Shown piece after piece: positions 1 to 10,615 of a DNA stretch of 22,217 nt. The stretch lies in NCBI GenBank assembly GCA_947505055.1, contig CANNLO010000038.1:1-22217 (forward strand), given 5' to 3'. A model generated the notes under the pieces. The model saw only the letters and a program-made list of their open reading frames with translations. It had not been told where the DNA came from and did no database searches. A program made the position numbers and the translations under genes. This DNA comes from Methylococcaceae bacterium (GTDB lineage Bacteria; Pseudomonadota; Gammaproteobacteria; Methylococcales; Methylomonadaceae). The number at the start of each line of letters is the position of its first letter. Position 1 is the stretch's first letter.

Positions 1-852
1 GTGAGACAATCGCCATTGTCCCAATTTTTGCTGTAATAACTGAAACTCGTCACTCGATTTCTCTGCAGTCACCTGTATCAGTTCAATCTCTTCCTTAATC
101 TCACCGACAATATAGTCCGATAAAGGACCGAGCTGCTTTGCCTTTGGAATATTTATGTCCCTGTCTTGCTTAATCTCGGTCTGCTCGCAGAGTTTAATCA
201 ACTCACGATAAATAAATCCAAGTTGCATAAAAACATTAGCTTCAAAGATTTTATACAGGGCAATTCGAGCTTCTGAATTTAACTGTAAAGGCTTAATGAC
301 TTCAATAAGATTTTGAATCAACTTATCCGGAAATAGCGGGATTTTACTGCGGACAATTGACTGATTTGTTGAAGAAGTAGCAAGATACTTATTAAGGCTC
401 GCTAATTCTTCATAAAACAAGTTTTGACACTGGCCAATAATCAATGCAATGTTCTGATTTTCAATAACCAAATCATCACTGATTAAAGAAAGATTTGAAA
501 AAGCCGGCATTCCAACCACACTATTTAAAGTTATTTGATAGCCTTCATCAAAACTTGCACTAACCTTGAGCAAATAGTTCTTCTTGATTTCTTTTCGGAC
601 GGAATGAAGATATTCCAGCAATTTTATATATTGCTCTTTACTCATTTTTCTACGATTTCTTCCTAGTTGACTGCCAAAATCAAGATCAATACGCATGCAA
701 CAATCTTCAACGACTTGCTCAAAATGCTGGAAGAAAACCGCTTTTATTTTTTCTAAAATTTCGGTTCTCTTTGCCTTAGTCAAAGCTGAGTTTATTTGTT
801 GCTTATTATCCATAGCAATATTTTCATTTTTGTTTATTAAATAATTAGTCAT
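1..852 (-). CDS. DUF1631-like protein, N-terminal part (cut by left edge)
   Basis: A reading frame stays open for 284 codons from an ATG at 852 to the window edge, so the C-terminus is missing. A GAGG Shine-Dalgarno about nine bases upstream supports this start. The product is mostly helical and soluble, without signal peptide or membrane segment. Around residues 185-230 it has a proline-containing stretch followed by 'ARIALYKIFEANV' and 'LGFIYRELIKL', which resembles the 'lykLFE..v...L..lY..lN' core of DUF1631 proteins. That family is large, of unknown function, and sometimes called thymidine phosphorylase without good reason. The assignment is from remembered family pattern only; the function is unknown. 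It is divergent from ampD across about 90 bases. Confidence 0.6.
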   Translation of the reverse strand, partial: MTNYLINKNENIAMDNKQQINSALTKAKRTEILEKIKAVFFQHFEQVVEDCCMRIDLDFGSQLGRNRRKMSKEQYIKLLEYLHSVRKEIKKNYLLKVSASFDEGYQITLNSVVGMPAFSNLSLISDDLVIENQNIALIIGQCQNLFYEELASLNKYLATSSTNQSIVRSKIPLFPDKLIQNLIEVIKPLQLNSEARIALYKIFEANVFMQLGFIYRELIKLCEQTEIKQDRDINIPKAKQLGPLSDYIVGEIKEEIELIQVTAEKSSDEFQLLQQKLGQWRLSH

Positions 853-874
853 AAACTAGCACCTCAATAACGTT

Positions 875-904
875 TTGACCAATAATAGACGCTATTAATA
901 TAAA
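875..904 (+). promoter_or_regulatory. Candidate sigma70 promoter of ampD
   Basis: TTGACC (875-880) and TATAAA (899-904) are separated by 18 bases in the gap between the divergent DUF1631-like gene and ampD. Both hexamers are close to the sigma70 consensus, and the predicted start would leave a leader of about 35 bases before ampD. Judged by eye only. Confidence 0.4.
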
Positions 905-944
905 TACTGTATTTTGCTCCGCCTTTTCATCCCTAATCTAGCTC

Positions 945-1487
945 ATGAACATAATCCAACACCGATTAACTGAAGTTACCCAAAGCACCACACCAAACTT
1001 TGATGAACGACCTGATCCTGAGGATATTTCATTGCTGGTTATTCACTGCATCAGTCTGCCGCCTGGTGAGTTTGAGAATGATTATATAGATCAGCTATTT
1101 AACAATCAGCTTAAGACTGATACTCACCCCTATTTCAAAGACATTTTTCAACTGACGGTATCTACACACCTACTGATCAAGCGTGACGGTCTTTGTGTCC
1201 AATATGTGCCTTTTGATAAACGTGCTTGGCATGCCGGAAAATCAAGCCATGAAGGCAGGGAGCGGTGCAATGATTTTTCGATTGGTATTGAACTCGAAGG
1301 TACTGAACTGCTCAACTATACCGAGCAACAATATGAGCAACTTGCAACGGTGGTGAGTGCCTTGCTTAAAACTTATCCCAAGCTATCGACACAACGTATA
1401 ACTGGACACAGTGATATTGCTCCTGGACGAAAAACAGATCCAGGCGCATCTTTTGATTGGCAAAGACTTTTAGATCGTTTGAAATGA
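945..1487 (+). CDS. ampD: 1,6-anhydro-N-acetylmuramyl-L-alanine amidase AmpD
   Basis: Cytoplasmic zinc amidase of peptidoglycan recycling: it removes the stem peptide from anhydro-muropeptides imported from the periplasm, and its loss commonly derepresses AmpR-controlled beta-lactamases. The 180-residue length is typical and there is no signal peptide. The N-terminal 'VIHCISLPPGEF' carries zinc ligand His34. 'GHSDIAPGRKTDPG' gives His155 and Asp165 as the other ligands and Lys163 as a catalytic residue, and Glu116 lies in 'IGIELEG'. These match E. coli AmpD almost position for position. The Shine-Dalgarno is weak. The gene stands alone, divergent from the DUF1631-like gene and convergent with lspA. 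Confidence 0.95.
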   Translation: MNIIQHRLTEVTQSTTPNFDERPDPEDISLLVIHCISLPPGEFENDYIDQLFNNQLKTDTHPYFKDIFQLTVSTHLLIKRDGLCVQYVPFDKRAWHAGKSSHEGRERCNDFSIGIELEGTELLNYTEQQYEQLATVVSALLKTYPKLSTQRITGHSDIAPGRKTDPGASFDWQRLLDRLK

Positions 1488-1559
1488 CTTTACTCAGGAA
1501 AACAACATAAACTAATTTTCTGATTTCTCGGTATTTTTACTCCTCGAAGTCATGTTTAC

Positions 1560-1581
1560 GGCTATCTGAACAGCCATTTTT
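1560..1581 (+). terminator. Weak possible terminator after ampD
   Basis: GGCT (1560-1563) and AGCC (1572-1575) can pair around an 8-base loop, followed by ATTTTTA. The stem is only four pairs, so this is a marginal call. The rest of 1488-1701 shows nothing else recognisable. Confidence 0.2.
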
Positions 1582-1701
1582 ATACAATAAAAGCATTGCA
1601 AAAAGTTACATAGATTGCTATTTAACTGTAGTTGCAACTTGCTCTTGAATAAAACAACTCGACCGAAAACCCCGCAAACATGACTAAGTTAAGTATAACT
1701 T

Positions 1702-2175
1702 TTAAACCATTTCTTTCGATTTTCCCACGCCAAAAGATTCCGCTAGCATTAAAATCACTCCCAAAGTAATAGCAGAGTCAGCGATATTAAAAGCGGGCCA
1801 GTGCCAGGTTTCGTAATAAACATCAAGAAAATCTATCACATAGCCGTAAACCAAGCGATCAATCAAATTACCGACAGCACCACCCAACACCAAGGCCAAA
1901 GCAACAGCTAATAAGGTTTCATTTGTTTTCAGACGAGCCAACCAAACTGCTATAACTACACTAATCATTAATGCCAACCCGGCAAAAAACCAGCGTTGCC
2001 AACCGCCTGCTTCACTCAGAAAGCTGAACGCAGCACCCGTGTTGTGTACATAGGTCAGCTTAAAAAAAGGCACAACCTGTATAGATTGATAAAGCTGCAT
2101 GGAACCGGCTATGGCAAGCTTGCTAATTTGATCCAGAACCACTGCCAGCAACGATAGCCATAACCATTTCAACAT
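1702..2175 (-). CDS. lspA: Lipoprotein signal peptidase (signal peptidase II)
   Basis: Inner-membrane aspartyl protease that cleaves prolipoprotein signal peptides before the lipidated cysteine. With the ATG at 2175 the product has 157 residues and four membrane helices, the usual size. The signature parts are all present: 'VHNTGAAFSF', 'GNLIDR', 'VIDF' and 'FNIADSAI', the last two carrying the catalytic aspartates. An in-frame ATG at 2190 overlaps the ileS stop codon by eight bases and would add MRDFI; neither start has a strong Shine-Dalgarno, and 2175 was chosen because the conserved 'LKWLWLSLL' begin of the family follows it directly. It is the last gene of ribF-ileS-lspA. Likely substrates in this window include the small lipoprotein at 6092-6370 and BamD. 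Confidence 0.93.
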   Translation of the reverse strand: MLKWLWLSLLAVVLDQISKLAIAGSMQLYQSIQVVPFFKLTYVHNTGAAFSFLSEAGGWQRWFFAGLALMISVVIAVWLARLKTNETLLAVALALVLGGAVGNLIDRLVYGYVIDFLDVYYETWHWPAFNIADSAITLGVILMLAESFGVGKSKEMV

Positions 2176-2182
2176 AATAAAA

Positions 2183-5014
2183 TCACGCATAATGTCGATG
2201 TTCACCAGCACCCGCCACGTTTTCAACGCAACGACCGCACAGTTCAGGGTGTTCTTCATGCTTACCTACATCAGGCAGCTGGTGCCAGCAACGTACACAT
2301 TTTTCATGCCCTGAAACAACAACGTTTAATTTGATTCCCTCAAGTTCAGTTTGAATAGCCTTTTCAGGGGCATTTGCTTCCGCAATGAGAGTTGCATTGG
2401 AGGTAATAAAGATAAAATGCAGCTCATTCGACAACAGGTTTAAAACATAAAAAAATTCGGCATTACAGTAAAGCTCGATTTCAGCATTTAATGATGAGCC
2501 AATCTCGCCTTTAGCTCTGCTTTTTTCAAGCTCCTTGCCAACAGCGGCTCGCACAGCCATTATTTTTTGCCAGGACTCACGGTTTAATACCGCATCATCA
2601 TCGAGTTTAACCAAACCTTGATACCAAGTTTCCAAAAACACCGACTCACTTCGCTCGCCTGGCAAATATTGCCAGATTTCATCGGCCGTATAACTGATTA
2701 TCGGTGCCAACCAGCGTGTTAAAGCTTCCAGCACATGATACATGGCCGTTTGCGTTGAACGGCGAGCTAAGCCATCTGCTTTTGCGGTATATTGACGATC
2801 CTTGATAATGTCCAGATAAAAACCGCCTAAATCAATCACGCAGAAATGATGGACTTTTTGAAAGATTAACTGAAACTGATAGGTTTCATAAGCCGTTTTG
2901 ACTTCTTCCTGCAAAGTGAAAGCTCTATCTACAACCCAACGATCCAGCGCCAACAAATCTTTGCTCGCGACCAAATCCTGTGCAGGAATGAAATCATTCA
3001 AATTAGACAGCAAGAAACGCGCAGTGTTTCTTAAGCGTCGATAACCATCGGAAGTACGCTCCAGAATCTCATCGGAAACGCGCATTTCGCCACGGTAATC
3101 GGTAGCCGCAATCCATAAGCGCAAGACATCTGCGCCCAAATTTTTCATTACTGCTTGAGGCGGAACAACATTGCCTTTTGACTTGGACATTTTTTCACCG
3201 TTTTTATCAACGGTAAAACCATGTGTTAACACTGCTTTGTAAGGTGCAACTTCATTCATCGCGACCGAGGCCAATAACGATGACTGAAACCAGCCACGAT
3301 GCTGATCGGATCCTTCGAGATACAAATCGGCAGGAAAATGCAAATGTTCGCGTCGAGCTAAAACCGCAGCATGAGTAACGCCGGAGTCAAACCAAACATC
3401 CAGAGTATCGGACATTTTGTCGTAGAATTCGGCTTCATTACCTAATAATTCAGCCGCTTCCAGTTCAAACCAGGCTTCTATGCCTTGCTGTTCAATACGC
3501 TGGGCAACTTGTTCGATCAAATCAGCGGTGCGCGGATGCAATTCGCCAGTTTCTTTATGGACAAAAAACGTGATCGGTACGCCCCAAGTACGTTGACGGG
3601 AAATACACCAGTCTGGCCGACCTTCCATCATGCTCTCAATTCGCGCCTGCCCCCACTCAGGAATCCACGCAACGCGCTTGACTTCAGCGAGTGCCTGTTC
3701 GCGGAGTTTGCTCTTATCCATCGAAATAAACCACTGAGGTGTAGCTCTAAAAATAATCGGTGTTTTGTGCCGCCAGCAATGGGGATAACTATGCAATATC
3801 GCAATGTGATGGACCAATTTCCCTTGTTGCTCCAACACTTCCAGAACATGGGCGTTGGCGTTAAAAACATGCTCCCCGGCAAAAATCTCTGTGTTTGGCA
3901 GAAAAACACCATCATTCCCCACTGGATTATCCACCGTCAATCCGTATTTTAAACCAACGATATAATCATCCTGACCGTGACCCGGCGCTGTGTGAACCGC
4001 TCCGGTTCCTGCCTCGGTGGTAACATGATCGCCCAAAACGATAGGCACTTGCCGATCATAAAAAGGATGTTGCAGTAATTGATGCTCTAATGCGCTACCC
4101 TTGCAGTAGGCAATAACATGATAATTTTCGATGTCATAGCGGAACATTGAATCTTTAAGCAGGGCTTCTGCTACAACCAAACGCTCTTTTTTACCCTCTT
4201 TCTCGCATTGCACCACTGCATATTCAAGCTCAGAATTTAATGCAACCGCCTGATTTGCGGGCAAGGTCCAGGGCGTAGTAGTCCAAATAACTACCGACAA
4301 AGGCCCATAGCCTTCATGTTCAGGAACATAATGGCAATGACTTAAAAATCCGGCTTCATCAACAACCTGAAAACGCACATCAACTGCAGGAGAATGTTTA
4401 TCTTCATATTCGACTTCCGCTTCAGCCAGAGCAGAACCACAATCAGTGCACCAATGTACCGGTTTGGCACCTTTTGCTATATGGCCATTTTGACTGATTT
4501 TTCCCAAAGCACGCACAATGTCAGCTTCAAAAGCAAAATCCATAGTTAAATACGGATGCTGCCAATCGCCTAAAATCCCCAAGCGGATGAAGGCTTCTTT
4601 TTGAATATTAACTTGTTTTCCGGCATATTCTCGGCAGGCTTTGCGAAACACGGCAGGGGAAACTTTAATACCCGCTTTACCAATCTTTTTCTCTACCTGT
4701 AATTCAATCGGTAAGCCATGACAATCCCAACCCGGCACATAAGGCGCATCAAACCCGCTTAAGGACTTTGATTTAACAATAATATCCTTTAAAACTTTAT
4801 TGACAGCATGCCCAATATGAATTTCGCCATTGGCATAAGGAGGTCCGTCATGTAATACAAACTTGGGCCTACCGGAAAATTCCTGCCTGATTTTGTTGTA
4901 CAAGTCGGCTTCGTTCCACTTTTTTAGGCGCTCCGGCTCTCGTTGAGCAAGATTACCTTTCATAGGAAACGCAGTGTTGGGTAAATTCAGTGTTTTTTTA
5001 TAATCTATCGTCAT
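2183..5014 (-). CDS. ileS: Isoleucyl-tRNA synthetase
   Basis: Class I aminoacyl-tRNA synthetase charging tRNA-Ile, with an editing domain for mischarged valine. From the ATG at 5014 it is 943 residues, close to the E. coli length (938). The HIGH motif is at residues 66-69 inside 'GEIHIGHA', the KMSKS loop is '[10 protein letters not shown]', and the C-terminal zinc finger 'CVRCWHQ...CGRC' places it in the bacterial type carrying that finger. The reading frame extends 14 codons further upstream, but the start at 5014 gives the conserved beginning '[19 protein letters not shown]'. It overlaps the ribF stop by 17 bases and lspA begins at its stop, so the three are probably translationally coupled. 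Confidence 0.97.
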   Translation of the reverse strand: MTIDYKKTLNLPNTAFPMKGNLAQREPERLKKWNEADLYNKIRQEFSGRPKFVLHDGPPYANGEIHIGHAVNKVLKDIIVKSKSLSGFDAPYVPGWDCHGLPIELQVEKKIGKAGIKVSPAVFRKACREYAGKQVNIQKEAFIRLGILGDWQHPYLTMDFAFEADIVRALGKISQNGHIAKGAKPVHWCTDCGSALAEAEVEYEDKHSPAVDVRFQVVDEAGFLSHCHYVPEHEGYGPLSVVIWTTTPWTLPANQAVALNSELEYAVVQCEKEGKKERLVVAEALLKDSMFRYDIENYHVIAYCKGSALEHQLLQHPFYDRQVPIVLGDHVTTEAGTGAVHTAPGHGQDDYIVGLKYGLTVDNPVGNDGVFLPNTEIFAGEHVFNANAHVLEVLEQQGKLVHHIAILHSYPHCWRHKTPIIFRATPQWFISMDKSKLREQALAEVKRVAWIPEWGQARIESMMEGRPDWCISRQRTWGVPITFFVHKETGELHPRTADLIEQVAQRIEQQGIEAWFELEAAELLGNEAEFYDKMSDTLDVWFDSGVTHAAVLARREHLHFPADLYLEGSDQHRGWFQSSLLASVAMNEVAPYKAVLTHGFTVDKNGEKMSKSKGNVVPPQAVMKNLGADVLRLWIAATDYRGEMRVSDEILERTSDGYRRLRNTARFLLSNLNDFIPAQDLVASKDLLALDRWVVDRAFTLQEEVKTAYETYQFQLIFQKVHHFCVIDLGGFYLDIIKDRQYTAKADGLARRSTQTAMYHVLEALTRWLAPIISYTADEIWQYLPGERSESVFLETWYQGLVKLDDDAVLNRESWQKIMAVRAAVGKELEKSRAKGEIGSSLNAEIELYCNAEFFYVLNLLSNELHFIFITSNATLIAEANAPEKAIQTELEGIKLNVVVSGHEKCVRCWHQLPDVGKHEEHPELCGRCVENVAGAGEHRHYA

Positions 5015-5951
5015 AACCATTAAACTCGGCAAAAATGTTTTTGGCTTCCGCCACATCTTTTACAATCTGAACCTTAAGTTCATCCAGCGACTGAAAACGC
5101 ATTTCATCCCTGATTTTCTGTTTGAAATGCACTTCTACATAACGCCCGTAAATTTCCTTATCAAAATCAAATAAATGAGTTTCCAATATAACCTTGGAAC
5201 CGCCATCAACTGTGGGTCTGGTGCCAACATTCGCAACACCTTCAAATTCACGCCCATCAATGCCCGTCATGGTAACGGCAAACACGCCATTAACCGGGGT
5301 ATTTTTTCTAAACATCTGAATATTGGCAGTCGGATAACCTATGGTTCTTCCGCGTTTATCACCATGCGCCACTCGACCACAAACCGAATAACAGCAACCG
5401 AGTAATTTTTCTGCCAGAGCTAAATCGCCCTCGCCCAGCGCATCCCTGATCAAGGTACTACTAACGCGAAGACCTTCAACTTGATAAGATCCTGTGCCCT
5501 CAACCTCAAAACCGAAAATCTCACCTTTTTCTTTGAGCATCAAAGTTGTGCCGCGTCGGGCTTTTCCAAAATGAAAGTCATCACCAACGACCAGATACTT
5601 TACATTGAGTTTTTTCACCAAAACATTTTCAATAAATTGCTCGGCATCATAGTTGGCAAAATATTGGTTAAATCGCACTATTAACAATTCGTCGACAGGC
5701 AATTTAGAAAACCGAATTACTTTTTCCCGCAAACACGTCAACCGTGCCGGTGCATTTTCCCCAAGAAAATATTCCAAAGGCTGTGGTTCAAAGATCATGG
5801 CGACTACAGGCAGATCTAGATTTCTTCCTTTTTCAGCCAATTTGTTTAAAACAGCTCTATGTCCCGAGTGCAGTCCGTCAAAATTTCCAATTGTCAGTAC
5901 ACAGCCGCTTTTTAACGGTTTTAAATGGGATAAGCCTCTAATTAAACGCAT
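4998..5951 (-). CDS. ribF: Bifunctional riboflavin kinase / FAD synthetase
   Basis: Makes FMN from riboflavin and then FAD from FMN, both using ATP, in the cytoplasm. The 317 residues match the family. The N-terminal nucleotidyltransferase half shows '[12 protein letters not shown]' at about residues 21-32, and the C-terminal kinase half shows '[15 protein letters not shown]', followed by 'GVFAV' and '[10 protein letters not shown]'. First gene of the ribF-ileS-lspA operon, an order common in gammaproteobacteria. The murJ and rpsT genes that often precede it are not here; the upstream neighbour is the lipoprotein gene, which ends in its own terminator, so ribF must start from a promoter within 5952-6034. 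Confidence 0.96.
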   Translation of the reverse strand: MRLIRGLSHLKPLKSGCVLTIGNFDGLHSGHRAVLNKLAEKGRNLDLPVVAMIFEPQPLEYFLGENAPARLTCLREKVIRFSKLPVDELLIVRFNQYFANYDAEQFIENVLVKKLNVKYLVVGDDFHFGKARRGTTLMLKEKGEIFGFEVEGTGSYQVEGLRVSSTLIRDALGEGDLALAEKLLGCCYSVCGRVAHGDKRGRTIGYPTANIQMFRKNTPVNGVFAVTMTGIDGREFEGVANVGTRPTVDGGSKVILETHLFDFDKEIYGRYVEVHFKQKIRDEMRFQSLDELKVQIVKDVAEAKNIFAEFNGYDDRL

Positions 5952-6034
5952 GAATGTAATGAATTCAAAAAAATCTTATTCTAACATGTGATAGCTCTAT
6001 GCGGTCTCTATTCATAGTAATGAATAAAGTACTC

Positions 6035-6071
6035 AAAAAAAAAGCCCGGTGGAATCCCACCGGGCTTTTTT
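6035..6071 (-). terminator. Strong intrinsic terminator of the lipoprotein gene
   Basis: GCCCGGTGG (6044-6052) pairs perfectly with CCACCGGGC (6057-6065) around a 4-base loop. A-tracts and T-tracts extend the stem on both sides, giving a U-run on the minus-strand transcript. It lies about 20 bases after the stop of the small lipoprotein gene and would insulate ribF from it. By symmetry it could work in both directions. Confidence 0.9.
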
Positions 6072-6091
6072 ATTTTTAAATCAGTAAAGAT

Positions 6092-6370
6092 TTATTTCAG
6101 CATTGATTTTTTGAACAGATTGTCCAATTTGCTGTTTGTATCTTGTGCATATTGAGCAGCACGATTAGCAGCAGCTTCAGCAGAAGCAGCTTGTGCAGAA
6201 GCAGAATCAGCAGCACTTTTTGCGCTAGATGCATCAGCAGAAGCTTGTGCTACAGAAGTTTTCAAACCATCAACTTGTGATTGTAAGTTTTCGATATCCG
6301 AAGTGCTTGCACAACCAACAACCAAGCTAGCAACCAGAGCAACCATTGATAATTTCATTACTTTTTTCAT
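6092..6370 (-). CDS. Small alanine-zipper (Lpp/OprI-like) outer-membrane lipoprotein
   Basis: A 92-residue lipoprotein with a basic, hydrophobic signal peptide ending in the lipobox 'LVVGC', so the mature protein begins at Cys20 with acylation. The +2 residue is Ala rather than Asp, which predicts outer-membrane sorting by Lol. The mature part is a continuous alanine- and serine-rich helix with heptad spacing, like the trimeric coiled coils of Lpp and OprI (alanine-zipper family). It ends in lysine ('KKSMLK'), as E. coli Lpp does, where that lysine is the residue joined to peptidoglycan. Shine-Dalgarno AAGGA lies seven bases before the ATG. The neighbouring upstream gene on the same strand is an L,D-transpeptidase, the enzyme class that makes this bond. 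A strong terminator follows, typical of an abundant transcript. Confidence 0.88.
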   Translation of the reverse strand: MKKVMKLSMVALVASLVVGCASTSDIENLQSQVDGLKTSVAQASADASSAKSAADSASAQAASAEAAANRAAQYAQDTNSKLDNLFKKSMLK

Positions 6371-6455
6371 ATTTTTTTCCTTACTTTAAAGTTAATACTA
6401 CAAAAAAACGCTTACTAGTTTTAATTTTGCACTGTTTTTAAATTATTTTCCAGCT

Positions 6456-6998
6456 TTATTTTATTTTTACGACCACCCCCTTGTCTATCCACTGGCTTAA
6501 ATGATCAATTTGGCCGTTAGTAAGAGCGATACAACCATGAGTCCAATTGGTAGATTTGTGGATTTTTTCATCGGCTCGACCCAAGCCGTGAATACCAATA
6601 CGACCACCTAATGGAGTGTTTTGCGGTGGCACTTGATTAGACCGGTGAGCAGTTATGATGCTCTTGTAAGCGGCCTGATTAATAACTCCCTTTTCCAGAG
6701 CACTTTGTGCGTCCTCAGCCGACGGATAAGTTAAACCAAAAAACCTTCGAAACGTACTTTGCTCGCCAACCCAGCCTATTCTATAACTTCCAAAAGGCGT
6801 GACATTATCTCCCTGATGCGCTTTAAAACCCGCACCGCCTCGACCAATGGCAATATCATTTAAGGTTTCAAGCGTATGCTGACCTTTTTTAACCTCAATG
6901 GTCATTGCTTTAGTATCAACCAAAAGCCAAACATCATCATCTGCAATGACAACACCTGAAAAAAACCCGCAAAACAGCAATAAAAAAATTCGTAACAT
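6456..6998 (-). CDS. Periplasmic L,D-transpeptidase (YkuD domain)
   Basis: A 180-residue exported enzyme: the signal peptide is residues 1-19, cleaved after 'VIA'. The YkuD catalytic core is complete, with His137 in 'GIHGLGR' and the active-site 'THGCIALTN' carrying His154 and Cys156. L,D-transpeptidases form 3-3 peptidoglycan crosslinks or attach lipoproteins of the Lpp type to diaminopimelate. Sequence alone does not say which. The adjacent Lpp-like gene, 85 bases downstream on the same strand, favours lipoprotein attachment. The compact single domain has no LysM or other wall-binding module, unlike ErfK/YbiS-type enzymes. It is divergent from pgm across 74 bases. Confidence 0.9.
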   Translation of the reverse strand: MLRIFLLLFCGFFSGVVIADDDVWLLVDTKAMTIEVKKGQHTLETLNDIAIGRGGAGFKAHQGDNVTPFGSYRIGWVGEQSTFRRFFGLTYPSAEDAQSALEKGVINQAAYKSIITAHRSNQVPPQNTPLGGRIGIHGLGRADEKIHKSTNWTHGCIALTNGQIDHLSQWIDKGVVVKIK

Positions 6999-7024
6999 AA
7001 ATGATCTACACTAGAGAAGAATTT

Positions 7025-7044
7025 TGGTGTACTTTAATACACCA
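7025..7044. repeat. Inverted repeat in the ldt-pgm divergent promoter region
   Basis: TGGTGTA (7025-7031) and TACACCA (7038-7044) form a perfect 7-base inverted repeat with a 6-base AT-rich spacer. It sits between two divergent genes, about 30 bases before the pgm start. The size fits a dimeric repressor operator, but no regulator can be named. It lacks a T-run, so a terminator is unlikely. Confidence 0.35.
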
Positions 7045-7063
7045 CATTAAATGTCGAAACTAA

Positions 7064-8707
<1,644 letters not shown>

Positions 8708-9060
8708 AGCAGGCTAAAGGTAAAGGCTAAGTCGGGCGTGCTGTTTATGTCCGACATTGCTATGCTCCAAGTCAAAATGTCTTACCACGAAAAAACCGCC
8801 TACTGAACTGACTAAATATTAAGCCTGAACTCACTCATATCTCCATTATCAACACGGTCATAAATGGCTTCAATTGTCAGAGTTAAGCCAAAACTCAGAG
8901 GTCAGCTGACTTTGCAGATATTCCTCTTCGGACATGAAAGCGCATTCAAATTGAAGATTTTGGGTCATCGCAATTCTCCGGTTGATTACTTATTATGATG
9001 ACAGAACTGATATTCTGATTAAAAGTACCTGACAAAACAAGACCAATTTAAACTTTAACC
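8708..9060. other. 353-base stretch between convergent pgm and ZIP genes
   Basis: No intact gene of normal size. No convincing terminator for either convergent gene was seen; GTCGG near 8729 and CCGAC near 8750 could pair weakly, but no T-run follows. The minus strand holds a short ORF with good translation signals and an adjoining open frame, listed separately. Confidence 0.5.
8812..8968 (-). pseudogene. Small ORF or frameshifted gene remnant (possibly Uma2-like N-terminus)
   Basis: An ATG at 8968, with GGAG eight bases upstream, opens a 32-codon frame ending with TGA at 8870. Its 'FMSEEEYLQSQLTSEF' resembles the beginning of Uma2-family proteins ('..sEEEYL..e..se.khEy..G'), but the following conserved part is absent. 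One base out of phase, 8812-8901 is open and reads 'IEAIYDRVDNGDMSEFRLNI', which looks like coding sequence. A single frameshift in the overlap would join the two into about 50 residues. It could be a decayed gene, or a genuine very small ORF. Family assignment is a guess. Confidence 0.3.
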
Positions 9061-9861
9061 CTACATCCCATGAGCAATTCCTTGCAACGAACAAATCAAA
9101 AACACACCTGCTGATATCAAAGCAATTTGCTGTAATGATGTCTTCATGTCGGTCTTTTTATGTAAAGACGGAATCAAATCAGCGACTGCGATATAAATAA
9201 AACTTGAGGCCGCCAGCACCAAAAAATACGGCAAGCTGTCATGCAAATCTTCCAATCCAAAATACGCCAATACTCCGCCCAAAACAGTAGTTAAACTGGC
9301 GAGTATATTGTAAAAAATCGCTTTGCTTTTGGAATAGCCACTGTGCAATAAAATCGCAAAATCACCAACTTCCTGAGGAATTTCATGGGCCGCAACCGCC
9401 AGACTGGTCACTATACCTAAATGCACATCAGTCAAAAATGCGGCCGCTATCAGGACGCCATCAACAAAATTATGAATACTATCGCCCAAAATAATGAAGG
9501 CTCCAGCCGATTTAGCCGTTCCATGCTCATGGCCATGCTCCTCTTCGTCACCGTGAGCTTCACAACTACCTGAATGACAATGTCGCCAGATCAGTAATTT
9601 TTCCAACACAAAAAAACCGAGTATGCCAGCTAAAATAGTTCCGGATAAACTTTGAAACTGCTCCGGCTTCACTTTTTCAAAGGCTTCAGGAATCAAACCC
9701 CAGAAGGCAACTGCCAATAAAGCGCCGATCGCAAAACTGATGCCATGAGGTATCAACGCATTCCTGCGCTGATCGGGCAACAATAAAAATACGGCTGCAG
9801 CCATAGCGCTTAATACGCCGCCAACCGCTGTATAGATCACAATTAATACCAATAAACTCAC
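9061..9861 (-). CDS. ZIP-family divalent metal transporter
   Basis: Inner-membrane protein of 266 residues with about eight hydrophobic helices, expected to import zinc or a related divalent metal. The paired metal-site motifs of the ZIP fold are clear: 'HNFVDG' (His130, Asn131, Asp134) and 'HEIPQE' (His159, Glu160, Glu164). Between helices 3 and 4 is a His/Glu/Cys-rich cytoplasmic loop at about 94-114, with 'EEEHGHEHG', a usual metal-sensing or chelating loop of this family. The start is four bases after the pgeF stop, so it is probably co-transcribed with rluD-pgeF. Metal specificity cannot be read from the sequence; no Zur site was seen directly upstream, and the operon context gives no metal-linked partner. 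Confidence 0.92.
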   Translation of the reverse strand: MSLLVLIVIYTAVGGVLSAMAAAVFLLLPDQRRNALIPHGISFAIGALLAVAFWGLIPEAFEKVKPEQFQSLSGTILAGILGFFVLEKLLIWRHCHSGSCEAHGDEEEHGHEHGTAKSAGAFIILGDSIHNFVDGVLIAAAFLTDVHLGIVTSLAVAAHEIPQEVGDFAILLHSGYSKSKAIFYNILASLTTVLGGVLAYFGLEDLHDSLPYFLVLAASSFIYIAVADLIPSLHKKTDMKTSLQQIALISAGVFLICSLQGIAHGM

Positions 9862-9865
9862 TGTT

Positions 9866-10615
9866 TTATATTCTCCAAATTAGCGTAGCCATACGCCCTG
9901 TTTCTTTATCCCGACGATACGAATAAAAACGTTCATGCTCGGTAAAAGTACAAAAATCTCCGCCGTAGACCTTATCAATACCAATCATGGTCAAGTCAAT
10001 TCTAGCCAATTGGTAAATATCCGCGAGCCACTGACCATTACTTTGCGCTTTGAAAGCTGTTTCGAATTTTGCCGATTTATCCAGGAATGCCTCCCGCACT
10101 TCAGTTCCTACCTCAAAACAGTCAGGACCGATTGCGGGACCCAGCCAAACCAGAAAATCACGCTTCAGGCTGGAAGTCGTTTGCATCGCAAACAATGTAT
10201 TTCCGATCACGCCCGCCAATAAGCCTCGCCAGCCTACGTGAATAGCGGCCACATGAATTCCATCAGTCGTACAAACCAACAATGGCAAACAATCAGCGGT
10301 CATTACCGCGCATACCACGCCAGCTTCCGAAGTAAAACTGGCATCTGCTTGTAGCAAAGGTTGGTGTATTTGAGCTTGGACTGCCCGATTGCCATGAACT
10401 TGGTCAAGCCAAAACGGTTCACTGGGCAAGTCAAGCATGTCATTAATAATCTGCCGGTTTTGCTTTACCCGTTCAACCTCATCGCCCACATGCATGGCCG
10501 GATTCAGACTGGTATAAACGCTGCTGCTGACTCCACCGCTTCGCAACGTAGTCGCCGCCCTTATATTGGCCGGAACCGGCCAATCAGGGGTCAACCAATG
10601 CTTAGCAACGCTCAT
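9866..10615 (-). CDS. pgeF: PgeF/YfiH family protein (peptidoglycan editing factor; purine nucleoside phosphorylase-like)
   Basis: A 249-residue cytoplasmic protein of the DUF152/YfiH family. E. coli YfiH acts in cytoplasmic quality control of peptidoglycan precursors, removing wrongly incorporated L-Ser from UDP-MurNAc, and related proteins have purine nucleoside phosphorylase, adenosine deaminase and laccase-like activity. The zinc site residues of the family are present: His74 in 'DQVHGN', Cys109 in 'MTADCLPLL' and His126 in 'AIHVGWRG'. It overlaps the end of rluD by 14 bases, the standard rluD-yfiH arrangement, and leads directly into the ZIP transporter gene. Confidence 0.93.
   Translation of the reverse strand: MSVAKHWLTPDWPVPANIRAATTLRSGGVSSSVYTSLNPAMHVGDEVERVKQNRQIINDMLDLPSEPFWLDQVHGNRAVQAQIHQPLLQADASFTSEAGVVCAVMTADCLPLLVCTTDGIHVAAIHVGWRGLLAGVIGNTLFAMQTTSSLKRDFLVWLGPAIGPDCFEVGTEVREAFLDKSAKFETAFKAQSNGQWLADIYQLARIDLTMIGIDKVYGGDFCTFTEHERFYSYRRDKETGRMATLIWRI

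Noticed and set aside
1686..1701. Small hairpin AAGTTA/TAACTT after lspA
   Set aside because: A 6-base all-AT-rich stem with short T-run on the wrong strand for lspA; too weak to call a terminator.
3485..3952. 155-codon plus-strand open frame inside ileS
   Set aside because: It lies wholly within the catalytic part of ileS on the opposite strand, and its translation shows no domain or start signal.
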